Program-made: the position numbers and the translations under genes
Notes under the pieces: model-generated
Databases searched by the model: none
What the model saw: the letters and a program-made list of their open reading frames with translations, nothing else
What the model was told of the DNA's origin: nothing
Shown here: piece after piece, positions 39,768 through 47,642 of the stretch
Layout of the letters: each line of letters starts with the position of its first letter
Position numbering within the stretch: the first letter of the stretch is position 1
From: Amnibacterium endophyticum
GTDB lineage: Bacteria > Actinomycetota > Actinomycetes > Actinomycetales > Microbacteriaceae
Direction: 5' to 3'
Length of the DNA: 64,000 bases
Assembly (NCBI RefSeq): GCF_042680685.1
Contig: NZ_JBHUEA010000009.1
Coordinates: 1-64,000 of the forward strand

Positions 39768-40853
39768 ATGCCCGAGAGCCCCCTGCTGACCCTGCCCGGC
39801 GCCGTCCGGGCGGGCGAGCCGGACGCCGGCGTCGCGGCGCACTACGGCGAGCCGGTGCGCGAGCAGCGACGGCTGACGTCAGGGGAGGCGCTGGTCGACC
39901 TCTCCTCCCGCGGGGTGCTGCGGCTGACCGGCGAGGACCGGCTGGACTGGCTGGACTCCCTCACGAGCCAGCGGGTCCGCGACCTCCGCCCCGGCGACTC
40001 CGCGGAGTCCCTGCTGCTCGACCCCGCGGGCCGCGTGGAGCACGCGATGGCGGTCGTCGACGACGGCGCGGCGACCTGGCTGGTCGTCGAGGCGGCCTCG
40101 GCGGCACCCCTCGCGGCGTTCCTCGACCGGATGCGCTTCATGAAGCGCGTCGTCGTGGAGGACGTGACGGCCGACGTCGCGGTGGTCGGCGCGCTGTCCG
40201 AGCCGCACCTGCCCGGGCCCGAGGGCCCGTCGCTCGTCTGGCGGGACCCGTGGGCGACCGGCGCCGAGGGCGGCGTGACGCGCGCCGCGACCGCCGATCA
40301 CCCGGGCGAGGCGTTCCCGCTGCGGCTCGCCCTCGTGCCGCGGGCCGCGCTGCCGGGGCTGCCCGGGCCGTTCGCCGGGGTCGACGCCCTCGAGGCGCTG
40401 CGGATCGCCGCCTGGCGCCCGCGCGCCGCGCTCGAGGTCGACGCGCGGACGCTCCCGCACGAGCTGGACTGGCTCCGCAGCGCCGTGCACCTCGCGAAGG
40501 GCTGCTACCGCGGGCAGGAGACGGTGGCGAAGGTGCACAACCTGGGGCGGCCACCCCGGCGGCTCGTGCAGCTGGACCTCGACGGCTCCGCCGGAGTGCT
40601 GCCGGTGCCGGGCGCGCCCGTGCTGTCCGGCGAGGACGAGGTCGGCACCGTCACGAGCAGCGCCCGGCACCACGAGGACGGGCCGATCGCGCTCGCGGTC
40701 GTCAAGCGGTCCCTGCCCGAGGACGCGGTGCTGACCGTCCACGCGGACGGCGAGGCGGTCTCCGCGGCGCAGCGCACGGTCGTGCCGGCGGGCGCGGGAC
40801 CGGCGGTGGCGGTGCCGCGGCTGCCCCGGCTCGGCGCCGTCCAGCGCCGCTGA
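39768..40853 (+). CDS. ygfZ: YgfZ/GcvT-like folate-binding protein
   Basis: YgfZ proteins use tetrahydrofolate and support iron-sulfur enzymes such as MiaB. The 361-residue protein has the diagnostic motif KGCYRGQETVAKVHNLGRPPRRLV near residue 245 and a GcvT-like N-terminal domain (LVDLSSRGVLRLTGEDRLDWLDSLTSQ). The ATG at 39768 lies 6 bases after TACCCT (39756-39761). The FUSC gene follows with a 1-base gap. Confidence 0.88.
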   Translation: MPESPLLTLPGAVRAGEPDAGVAAHYGEPVREQRRLTSGEALVDLSSRGVLRLTGEDRLDWLDSLTSQRVRDLRPGDSAESLLLDPAGRVEHAMAVVDDGAATWLVVEAASAAPLAAFLDRMRFMKRVVVEDVTADVAVVGALSEPHLPGPEGPSLVWRDPWATGAEGGVTRAATADHPGEAFPLRLALVPRAALPGLPGPFAGVDALEALRIAAWRPRAALEVDARTLPHELDWLRSAVHLAKGCYRGQETVAKVHNLGRPPRRLVQLDLDGSAGVLPVPGAPVLSGEDEVGTVTSSARHHEDGPIALAVVKRSLPEDAVLTVHADGEAVSAAQRTVVPAGAGPAVAVPRLPRLGAVQRR

Positions 40854-40854
40854 G

Positions 40855-41949
40855 GTGTCGCCGCAGCGGGCCGCCCGCCTGACCGCGGCGCTCGACCCCC
40901 GTGCCGCCGCCCGGCGCGCGTGGGAGGCGGTGCCCGCGGCCGGGCAGCTGGCGGTGGCTGCCACCGCCGCCTACTGCGTCGCCCACTTCGCGCTCGGCCG
41001 CGCCGTGCCGCTGCTGGCGATCACCGTGTGCCTCAGCAGCCTCGGGTTCGTCCGGGACGCTCGTCCGCGTCGGGTGCTCGAGACCGCCTTCGGGCTCTCG
41101 GTGGGCGTCGCGCTCGCCGAGGTGGTGCTCGTGGTCGCAGGTCGCGGCGTCGCCCAGATCCTCATCGCGCTGTTCGTCACGCTGCTGGTCGCACGCGCCC
41201 TGCAGGCACCGCCGGCGATCGCGGTCGCGGCGACCGCGCAGTCCGCGATCGTGCTGCTGCTCCAGCTGCCCGCGGGCGGCACGTGGGCCCGCAGCGTCGA
41301 CGGCCTCGTCGGCGGCGGCATGGCGCTCCTCGCGACCGCGCTGCTGCCGCGCGACCCGCGGCACGCGGCGCAGCGCGACGCGGACGTCGTCTTCGCCGGC
41401 CTGCGTCGCGCGATCGACGACCTGGCCCGCGCCTTCCGCACGGCGGACCCCGGCGCCGCGGCGTCCTCCCTCGCGACCCTGCGGGCGCTGCAGCCGGCGC
41501 AGTCGGACTGGACGACGACCGTCGACTCCGCCGTCGCGATCGCCCGCATCTCCCCGCTGCTGCACGGCCGGCTGGACGAGCTGCGGGGGCAGCGGCGGCT
41601 CGTCGACGGCATCGACCTCGCCGTCCGGTCGCTCCGCACGATCGCCCGCCGCGCCGAGGCGACCCTGGCCGACGGCCGGCCGCGACCCGAGCTCGCCCAG
41701 CTCGTCTCCGTGATCGGCCAGGTGAGCGGGCTGCTCGGCCGCAGCGTGCGGGAGCCGGGCGCCGCCGCGCTCGCGCGCCGCGACCTGGTGCTCGTCGCGG
41801 AACGGCTCGACCCGCGGGTGCTCACGCCGGGCGCCTCCGTCTCGGACGCGATGATCACCGTGCTCGTGCGTCCGATCGTCGTCGACCTCGCCGTAGCCGC
41901 GGGCGACGACGCCGCTGCGGTGCGCAGCCGGCTGCCCGTGCTCGGCTGA
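40855..41949 (+). CDS. FUSC-family membrane protein
   Basis: The 364-residue protein has an N-terminal bundle of about six helices (residues 30-165, including LAVAATAAYCVAHFALG, ILIALFVTLLVARAL, VDGLVGGGMALLATALL) followed by a soluble helical domain. This fits the fusaric acid resistance/aromatic acid exporter (FUSC) superfamily. It starts with GTG just after the ygfZ stop, so the two form an operon. The substrate is unknown. Confidence 0.78.
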   Translation: MSPQRAARLTAALDPRAAARRAWEAVPAAGQLAVAATAAYCVAHFALGRAVPLLAITVCLSSLGFVRDARPRRVLETAFGLSVGVALAEVVLVVAGRGVAQILIALFVTLLVARALQAPPAIAVAATAQSAIVLLLQLPAGGTWARSVDGLVGGGMALLATALLPRDPRHAAQRDADVVFAGLRRAIDDLARAFRTADPGAAASSLATLRALQPAQSDWTTTVDSAVAIARISPLLHGRLDELRGQRRLVDGIDLAVRSLRTIARRAEATLADGRPRPELAQLVSVIGQVSGLLGRSVREPGAAALARRDLVLVAERLDPRVLTPGASVSDAMITVLVRPIVVDLAVAAGDDAAAVRSRLPVLG

Positions 41950-41952
41950 GGG

Positions 41953-42717
41953 TCAGGGCGCGACGACCGACCAGGGCACCGTCAGCTCCCCGAGTCGCCA
42001 GCGGTCCCGCGAGCCGAGCACCGGCGTGCCCGCGTCGCGGAGGGCGGTCACGGCGGCGACGAAGCGCTGGGCCGGGCCGTAGACCGACAGCGGGGCCGCC
42101 CGAGTCCAGGCGCCGTCGAGGTCGGCGAGCAGCGCGTGCACCCGCTCGCCCGGCACGTTGCGGTGGATGAGGGCCTTCGGCAGGCGCTCCGCGACGACGC
42201 CGGGCCGCTCGAGGCCGGCGAGGCGCAGCGAGAGGGTGAACCGCTCGGGGCCGGCCCTGCCGACGTCGACCCACGACGCGATGCGGCCGAGCTCGTCGCA
42301 GGTCCCGTCGACGAGCAGCCCGCCCGGGGCGAGCCGGGCGCCGACGGTGCGCCAGGCGCCCGGCACCTCGGCCTCGTCGTACTGGCGCAGGACGTTCATC
42401 GCGCGGACGAGCACCGGCTCGCGCTCCGCCGGGATCTCGAACCCCCCGAGGGCGAAGCGGACGCCGTCGCGCTCCGCCGCCTGCGCGGCCGCGACGCGTT
42501 CCGGGTCGATCTCGAGCCCGAGCACCCGCACGCCGGGCGCGACGGGGCGCAGCCGGTCCGCCAGCTCGAGCGCGGTCCAGGGGCGCGCGCCGTAGCCGAG
42601 GTCCACGACCAGGGGGTCGGGCGTCCCGCGCAGCACGGGCAGGGTCGCCAGGTAGCGGTCCACGCGGCGCAGCCGGTTGGTGCCGGTGGTGCCGCGGGTG
42701 ATGCGGCCGACGGGCAT
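41953..42717 (-). CDS. SAM-dependent methyltransferase-like protein
   Basis: The 254-residue protein has VVDLGYGARPWTALELADRL in place of motif I, GLEIDPERVAAAQ for motif II and RLAPGGLLVDGTCDE afterwards. GYGARP is unusual compared with GxGxG, so SAM binding is probable but not certain. The ATG at 42717 follows TACGGT by 6 bases on the minus strand, so a leaderless start is favoured over longer versions. Substrate unknown. Confidence 0.75.
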   Translation of the reverse strand: MPVGRITRGTTGTNRLRRVDRYLATLPVLRGTPDPLVVDLGYGARPWTALELADRLRPVAPGVRVLGLEIDPERVAAAQAAERDGVRFALGGFEIPAEREPVLVRAMNVLRQYDEAEVPGAWRTVGARLAPGGLLVDGTCDELGRIASWVDVGRAGPERFTLSLRLAGLERPGVVAERLPKALIHRNVPGERVHALLADLDGAWTRAAPLSVYGPAQRFVAAVTALRDAGTPVLGSRDRWRLGELTVPWSVVAP

Positions 42718-42775
42718 GGCCGGACCGTACCGGACCTGGGAGGGGCGGGAGGGCCCCGCCCTACACTCGGCGGAC

Positions 42776-43525
42776 GTGACCGAACACTCCCTGCTGCTCC
42801 TGCGCCACGGCTTCAGCGACTGGAACGAGAAGAACCTCTTCACCGGGTGGGTCGACGTGCGGCTCACCCCCCGCGGCGTCGAGGAGGGCCGCAACGCCGG
42901 CCGCCTGATCGCGGACGCGGGGCTGCTGCCGGACGTCGTGTTCACCTCGCTGCTGACCCGTGCCATCCAGACGGCCGACGAGGCGCTGCTCGCCGCGGAC
43001 CGCGCCTGGCTGCCGGTGGTGCGCGACTGGCGGCTGAACGAGCGCCACTACGGCGCGCTCCAGGGCAAGGACAAGGCGCAGACGCTCGCGGAGTACGGCC
43101 CGGAGCAGTTCAAGACCTGGCGCCGCAGCTACGACGTGCCGCCGCCCCCGATCGAGCGCGGCAGCGAGTTCTCCCAGGACGCGGACCCGCGCTACGCGGG
43201 GGTGGACGTGCCGCGCACCGAGTGCCTGCAGGACGTCGTGAACCGGATGGTGCCGTACTTCGAGAGCGACATCGCGCCGCGGCTGCGCGCGGGGGAGCGC
43301 GTCATCGTGGTCGCGCACGGCAACTCGCTGCGCGCGCTCGTGAAGCACCTCGACGGGATCGGCGACGACGCGATCGCCGAGCTGAACATCCCGACCGGCA
43401 TCCCGCTGCACTACCGCCTGGACGACGACCTGAAGCCGGTCGTCGCGGGCGGGGAGTACCTCGACCCCGAGGCCGCCGCCGCAGGCGCCGCCGCCGTCGC
43501 CGCCCAGGGCGCGAAGCAGGCCTGA
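42776..43525 (+). CDS. gpmA: 2,3-bisphosphoglycerate-dependent phosphoglycerate mutase
   Basis: This glycolytic enzyme interconverts 3- and 2-phosphoglycerate through a phosphohistidine. The 249-residue protein has the catalytic LLLRHGFSDWNEKNLFTGW, TSLLTRAIQTADEAL, RLNERHYGALQGKDKAQ and the second active-site His in VVAHGNSLRALVKHLDG. The GTG at 42776 lies 8 bases after TACACT (42762-42767). Linkage of gpm to senX3-regX3 is conserved in actinobacteria. The C-terminus is Ala-rich. Confidence 0.96.
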   Translation: MTEHSLLLLRHGFSDWNEKNLFTGWVDVRLTPRGVEEGRNAGRLIADAGLLPDVVFTSLLTRAIQTADEALLAADRAWLPVVRDWRLNERHYGALQGKDKAQTLAEYGPEQFKTWRRSYDVPPPPIERGSEFSQDADPRYAGVDVPRTECLQDVVNRMVPYFESDIAPRLRAGERVIVVAHGNSLRALVKHLDGIGDDAIAELNIPTGIPLHYRLDDDLKPVVAGGEYLDPEAAAAGAAAVAAQGAKQA

Positions 43526-43537
43526 CCCGCCCGCCGC

Positions 43538-43666
43538 GAGCGCTTGAGCAGGAACGCGAGCGCTTGAGCAGGAAGCGGTGAGCGCTTCAGCAGGAACGAC
43601 GACGTCCAGCAGGAGGATCCGGTCGGGATCCTCCTGCTGAAGCGCGCTGTTCCTGCTGAAGCGCTC
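43538..43666. repeat. Nested palindromic repeat cluster between gpmA and phoU
   Basis: Three direct copies of GAGCGCTTSAGCAGGAA lie at 43538-43555, 43558-43575 and 43580-43597. A perfect hairpin follows: CAGCAGGAGGATCC (43607-43620) with GGATCCTCCTGCTG (43626-43639). Last, an 18-bp exact inverse copy of the third unit lies at 43649-43666. The genes on either side converge, so the structure probably terminates both. The CAGCAGGATC core recurs at 51128 and 52178. Confidence 0.8.
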
Positions 43667-43690
43667 CGCGCCTCGGCTTCGCGGTCCTGC

Positions 43691-44347
43691 TCAGTGGCCG
43701 ACCGCGACCACCCAGTCGCCGGTCTGCAGGTACTGGACCTTCTTGGCGATCGAGACCGCGTGGTCGGCGAACCGCTCGTGGTACCGGCTCGCGAGCGTCG
43801 CGTCGACGATGTCGCCGGCGTTGCCCTTCCAGGTCTCGCCGAGCACCTTGTCGAAGACGCTGAGGTGCAGCTCGTCGACGTCGTCGTCGTCGTTGCGGAT
43901 CTCCTCCGCCAGCTCGGTGGACTCGGACTGGAGCAGCCGGGTCAGCTTGCGGGCGATCTCCACGTCGAGCCGGCCGAGCTCCTGGAACGTCGGGCGCAGG
44001 CCCTTCGGCACCACCTTCTCCGGGAAGCGGGTGCGGGCGAGCTGCGCGATGTGCTCGGCCAGGTCGCCCATGCGCTCGAGCGACGCGCTGATCCGCAGGG
44101 CGGACACCACGATGCGGAGGTCGCGGGCGACGGGCTGCTGCCGGGCCAGGATGTCGATCGCCAGCTCGTCGAGGCTCGAGGCGAGCTCGTCGATCAGGTG
44201 GTCGTCCGCGATGACGCTCTCCGCGAGCGTCACGTCCGACGAGTTGAAGGCGGTCGTCGCCTTGTCGATCGACTCGGCGACGAGGTCCGCGATGCGGACG
44301 AGCCGCTCCTGGACCTCGGTCAGCTCCTGCTGGAAGACCTCGCGCAT
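43691..44347 (-). CDS. phoU: Phosphate transport regulator PhoU
   Basis: PhoU links the Pst transporter to the sensor kinase and keeps the Pho regulon off when phosphate is plentiful. The 218-residue all-helical protein has two PhoU repeats with the metal-cluster residues in ESVIADDHLIDELASSLDELA and in RNDDDDVDELHLSVFDKVL. It diverges from senX3. A four-unit PHO box lies upstream on its coding strand, so it is probably autoregulated through RegX3. Confidence 0.95.
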   Translation of the reverse strand: MREVFQQELTEVQERLVRIADLVAESIDKATTAFNSSDVTLAESVIADDHLIDELASSLDELAIDILARQQPVARDLRIVVSALRISASLERMGDLAEHIAQLARTRFPEKVVPKGLRPTFQELGRLDVEIARKLTRLLQSESTELAEEIRNDDDDVDELHLSVFDKVLGETWKGNAGDIVDATLASRYHERFADHAVSIAKKVQYLQTGDWVVAVGH

Positions 44348-44394
44348 CTGTGCATCCCCTCACCGCTCGCGACCGGCACGGCCACCGTCCGCCG

Positions 44395-44438
44395 CCCAGG
44401 TGAACAGCAGGTGCCGCTCCGGCGAACCCCCGATGAAC
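44395..44438 (-). promoter_or_regulatory. Four-unit PHO box between phoU and senX3
   Basis: On the minus strand four 11-mers abut without gaps: GTTCATCGGGG, GTTCGCCGGAG, CGGCACCTGCT and GTTCACCTGGG (complement of 44428-44438, 44417-44427, 44406-44416 and 44395-44405). This is twice the length of the other boxes in the window and would bind two regulator dimers. Orientation favours phoU; the senX3 -10 (TATCGT, 44489-44494) lies 50 bases to the right. Confidence 0.8.
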
Positions 44439-44501
44439 TCGGGCCCGCCCCCGCGTTCGCGGGCGGGTCCGCCTCCTGGACGGTCCCTTATCGTAAGCCG
44501 C

Positions 44502-45668
44502 ATGAGCACGGCGGAACTCGTGGTGCTCGCGCTCGGTCTGGGGCTCCTCTTCGGGGTCGCGTTCACCCTGCTGCTCCGCACGGCGGTGGACGCGGGCGCG
44601 GCGGCGCTCGACGTCCAGTCGACGGCGCTGCCCGACGGGGCCTCCGCGGTGATCGACGCGCTCGTGGAGCCGGCGGTGGTCGTCGACGGCTCCAACACCG
44701 TGCTGCAGGCGACCGAGGGCGCGGTCCAGATGGACCTCGTGCACGGCCGGGCGCTCGCGCACCTCGAGCTGGACCGCCTGGCCGACGAGGCGCGGTCCGC
44801 GCTCGAGCCGCGTCGCGCGGACCTCGCCCTGCCGCGCGTCCCCTCGGGGCCCCGCACCCTGCAGGTCGCCGCGCACGCCGCGCCGATCGACCTGGGGCGC
44901 GTGCTGCTCGTCGTCGAGGACCGTTCCGACGCCGTGCGGCTCGAGGCGATGCGCCGCGACTTCGTCGCGAACGTCAGCCACGAGCTGAAGACGCCGATCG
45001 GCGCGGTCTCGCTGCTCGCGGAGGCGCTCGACACGGCCGCCGAGGACCCGGAGCGGGTCCGCCGGTTCGCCGCGCGGCTGAGCGCCGAGTCGGCCCGGCT
45101 CGGCGCCCTCGTGCAGGAGATCCTCGCCTTCACCCGGCTGCAGGACACCGATCCGCTCGCGGACGCCCGCCCGGTCGCGCTCGACGACGTGATCGCCGCC
45201 GCCGCCGACCGCAACCGCGTCGCCGCGGACGCGCACTCCGTCGCCGTCGTGGTGGGCAAGCGCACCGGCCTGCACACGCGCGGCGACGCCGCGCAGCTGA
45301 CCACCGCCGTGCAGAACCTGGTCGCGAACGCGGTCGCCTTCGCGCCGCCGCGCACGCACGTGGGCATCGGGCTGCGCGCCCGGGACGGCGTCGTCGAGAT
45401 CGCCGTCTCCGACCAGGGGCAGGGCATCCCGGAGGAGGAGCAGGACCGCGTGTTCGAGCGCTTCTACCGGGGCGACCAGTCCCGCACCCGGCAGACCGGC
45501 GGGTCGGGTCTCGGGCTCAGCATCGTCAAGCACGTGGCCGAGAACCACGGCGGGGACGTGCGGGTGTGGTCCCGCCCCGGCCGAGGCTCGACCTTCACCA
45601 TCCGGCTGCCAGAGGAGGCGGTGCCGGTCGTCCAGCGGCCGCGACGCCGCGAGAAGGAGCGCACATGA
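44502..45668 (+). CDS. senX3: Phosphate sensor histidine kinase SenX3
   Basis: This is the phosphate-responsive kinase of actinobacteria (PhoR counterpart). The 388-residue protein has one N-terminal membrane helix (VVLALGLGLLFGVAFTLLL), a PAS-like sensor (DALVEPAVVVDGSNTVLQATEGA), the phospho-acceptor His in DFVANVSHELKTPIGAVSLLAEAL, and the ATPase boxes NLVANAVAFAPP, VSDQGQGIPEEEQDRVFERFYRGD and TGGSGLGLSIVKHVAENHGG. ATG 44502 lies 7 bases after TATCGT, a leaderless start. It overlaps regX3 by ATGA. Confidence 0.94.
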   Translation: MSTAELVVLALGLGLLFGVAFTLLLRTAVDAGAAALDVQSTALPDGASAVIDALVEPAVVVDGSNTVLQATEGAVQMDLVHGRALAHLELDRLADEARSALEPRRADLALPRVPSGPRTLQVAAHAAPIDLGRVLLVVEDRSDAVRLEAMRRDFVANVSHELKTPIGAVSLLAEALDTAAEDPERVRRFAARLSAESARLGALVQEILAFTRLQDTDPLADARPVALDDVIAAAADRNRVAADAHSVAVVVGKRTGLHTRGDAAQLTTAVQNLVANAVAFAPPRTHVGIGLRARDGVVEIAVSDQGQGIPEEEQDRVFERFYRGDQSRTRQTGGSGLGLSIVKHVAENHGGDVRVWSRPGRGSTFTIRLPEEAVPVVQRPRRREKERT

Positions 45669-46363
45669 CCGTGATCCTGCTCGTCGAGGACGAGCCGGCG
45701 ATCGCCGAGCCGCTGGAGTACCTGCTCGAGCGGGAGGGGTACGAGGTCGCCGTCGCGGCCGACGGCGGGGAGGCCCTCGCGCGCTTCGGCCGCGGCGACG
45801 TCGACCTCGTGCTGCTCGACCTGATGCTGCCGGTGCTGAGCGGCACCGAGGTCGCGAAGCGCATCCGCACGTCCTCCGACGTGCCGATCATCATGCTGAC
45901 GGCGAAGGACGCCGAGATCGACAAGGTCGTCGGCCTCGAGCTCGGCGCGGACGACTACGTCACCAAGCCGTACTCGAGCCGCGAGCTGCTCGCCCGCATC
46001 CGCGCCGTGCTCCGCCGCCGCGTCGAGTCCGTCGACGCGGCCGGCCCCGACGTGCTCCGCTCCGGTCCGGTCAGCCTGGACGTCGACCGGCACGCGGTGT
46101 TCGTGCACGGCCGGGAGACCGCGATGCCGCTCAAGGAGTTCGAGCTGCTCGAGCTGCTGCTCCGGAACGCGGGCCGCGTGCTCACGCGCGGGCAGCTGAT
46201 CGACCGGATCTGGGGCTCCGACTACTTCGGCGACACGAAGACGCTCGACGTCCACGTGAAGCGCATCCGCGCGAAGATCGAGGAGGAGCCGGCGGAGCCC
46301 CGCCTGCTGCTGACCGTCCGCGGCCTCGGCTACCGCTTCGAGGACCTGGCCGCGGAGCCTTGA
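45665..46363 (+). CDS. regX3: Phosphate response regulator RegX3
   Basis: This 232-residue OmpR-type regulator is the likely ligand of the PHO boxes in this window. The receiver has ILLVEDEPAIAEPLEYLL, the phospho-acceptor Asp in DLVLLDLMLPVLSG, MLTAKD and the switch Lys in DYVTKPYSSRELLARI. The DNA-binding domain is a winged helix: LKEFELLELLLRNAGRVLTRGQLIDRIWGSDYFGDTKTLDVHVKRIRAKIE. RegX3/PhoP proteins bind 11-bp direct repeats of GTTCACC type, which matches the sites found here. Confidence 0.95.
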   Translation: MTVILLVEDEPAIAEPLEYLLEREGYEVAVAADGGEALARFGRGDVDLVLLDLMLPVLSGTEVAKRIRTSSDVPIIMLTAKDAEIDKVVGLELGADDYVTKPYSSRELLARIRAVLRRRVESVDAAGPDVLRSGPVSLDVDRHAVFVHGRETAMPLKEFELLELLLRNAGRVLTRGQLIDRIWGSDYFGDTKTLDVHVKRIRAKIEEEPAEPRLLLTVRGLGYRFEDLAAEP

Positions 46364-46388
46364 TCGGCCTCCGGCGGCCGGGGCCCGA

Positions 46389-47000
46389 TCAGCCCTCGCC
46401 GGCCGAGGGGCTCGGGGTCGGCTCCGCGGTGCTCGACTCCGACGGCGAGGGCGACTCGCCGACCGGCAGGCCGCCGACGGACGCGGACGGGGTCGGGACG
46501 AGCGGCTGGTACTCCGGGAGGCTGCCGTCCAGCACGGGCACCTGCAGCGAGACGGGGTCGGCGCTGCCCGTCGAGAAGCCCACCGGGAAGAGCGCGCCCG
46601 GCGTCAGGTCGACGTCCGTGAGCCGCACCGAGCGCGCCCGGGTCGTGACCTGCGTCTCGGCCTGCGCGTCGACGTTCGGCCGCAGCGAGAGCACGCCGTT
46701 CGCCGGCACGCTGACCCGCGTGGTCTCCGTGCCCGTCGCGGTGGAGTAGCGCAGCGTCACTGACGCGGGCGAGTCGCCCGTGTTGGAGAGCACGCCGAGC
46801 ATGGTTGCCACGTCGCCCTCCGAGCTGAGCAGCAGCACGTTGCGGATCTGCACGTCGCCGACCTGGCCGTTGATGCCGTCGCTCGGGGTGTAGGTGCGGA
46901 CGGTCTGCTGCGGGGTGACGAACATGCACCCGGACAGGGCGCCGGCCACCAGCGCGGTGACGGCGGCGGTCGCCGCGAATCGCAACCTCACGGTGCGCAC
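46389..47000 (-). CDS. Lipoprotein of unknown function
   Basis: The 203-residue protein has a lipoprotein signal ending in LSGC (Cys about residue 25), a beta-sandwich-like middle (VGDVQIRNVLLLSSEGDVATMLGVLSNTGDSPASVTLRYST) and a Pro/Ser/Glu-rich tail (VGESPSPSESSTAEPTPSPSAGEG). The middle resembles CARDB/LEA-like domains only in its alternating pattern. It converges on regX3. The GTG start at 47000 has GAGAGG upstream. Function unknown. Confidence 0.75.
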   Translation of the reverse strand: MRTVRLRFAATAAVTALVAGALSGCMFVTPQQTVRTYTPSDGINGQVGDVQIRNVLLLSSEGDVATMLGVLSNTGDSPASVTLRYSTATGTETTRVSVPANGVLSLRPNVDAQAETQVTTRARSVRLTDVDLTPGALFPVGFSTGSADPVSLQVPVLDGSLPEYQPLVPTPSASVGGLPVGESPSPSESSTAEPTPSPSAGEG

Positions 47001-47159
47001 CTCTCGTCGATCTCCTCGCTCCGACGGGTCCGCGGAACCGGTCGGAGCCTAGCGGACGAGGCCCGTCGCCCGGCCGAGCAGCGCCCCCGTCGCGCTGCCG
47101 TCCGAGCCCCCGTCGGAGGGCCCGTGATAGGATGGAGGCCGCTTTTCGGAGGGACATCC

Positions 47160-47642
47160 ATGCAGTTCGAGGTCGGCGAAACCGTTGTCTACCCCCATCA
47201 CGGCGCCGCCAAGATCGTCGAGGTCAAGAAGCGCACGATCCGCGGTGAGGAGAAGGTCTACCTCAAGCTGAACGTGGCGCAGGGCGATCTCACCATCGAG
47301 GTCCCGGCGGAGAACGTCGATCTCGTGGGCGTCCGCGACGTCATCGGCAAGGAGGGCCTCGACCGCGTGTTCGAGGTGCTGCGCACCCCGTTCGTGGAGG
47401 AGCCGACGAACTGGTCCCGCCGCTACAAGGCGAATCTCGAGAAGCTGGCCTCCGGAGACGTGATCAAGGTGTCCGAGGTCGTCCGCGACCTCTGGCGCCG
47501 CGACCAGGACCGCGGCCTGTCCGCGGGGGAGAAGCGGATGCTCGCGAAGGCGCGGCAGATCCTCATCTCCGAGCTCGCGCTCGCGGAGAAGACCGACGAG
47601 GAGCAGGCGTCGACCGTGCTCGACGAGGTGCTCGCCTCCTGA
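47160..47642 (+). CDS. carD: CarD-family RNA polymerase-binding regulator
   Basis: CarD stabilises open promoter complexes at rRNA and many other promoters in actinobacteria. The 160-residue protein has the RNAP-interaction Tudor-like domain (MQFEVGETVVYPHHGAAKIVEVKKR, YLKLNVAQGDLTIEVPAENV) and the C-terminal DNA-binding helices (NWSRRYKANLEKLASGDVIKVSEVVRDLWRRD, LSAGEKRMLAKARQIL). A TAGGAT -10 (47128-47133) and a GGAGGG ribosome site precede ATG 47160. It is followed by ispDF with no gap, an order conserved in actinobacteria. Confidence 0.97.
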   Translation: MQFEVGETVVYPHHGAAKIVEVKKRTIRGEEKVYLKLNVAQGDLTIEVPAENVDLVGVRDVIGKEGLDRVFEVLRTPFVEEPTNWSRRYKANLEKLASGDVIKVSEVVRDLWRRDQDRGLSAGEKRMLAKARQILISELALAEKTDEEQASTVLDEVLAS

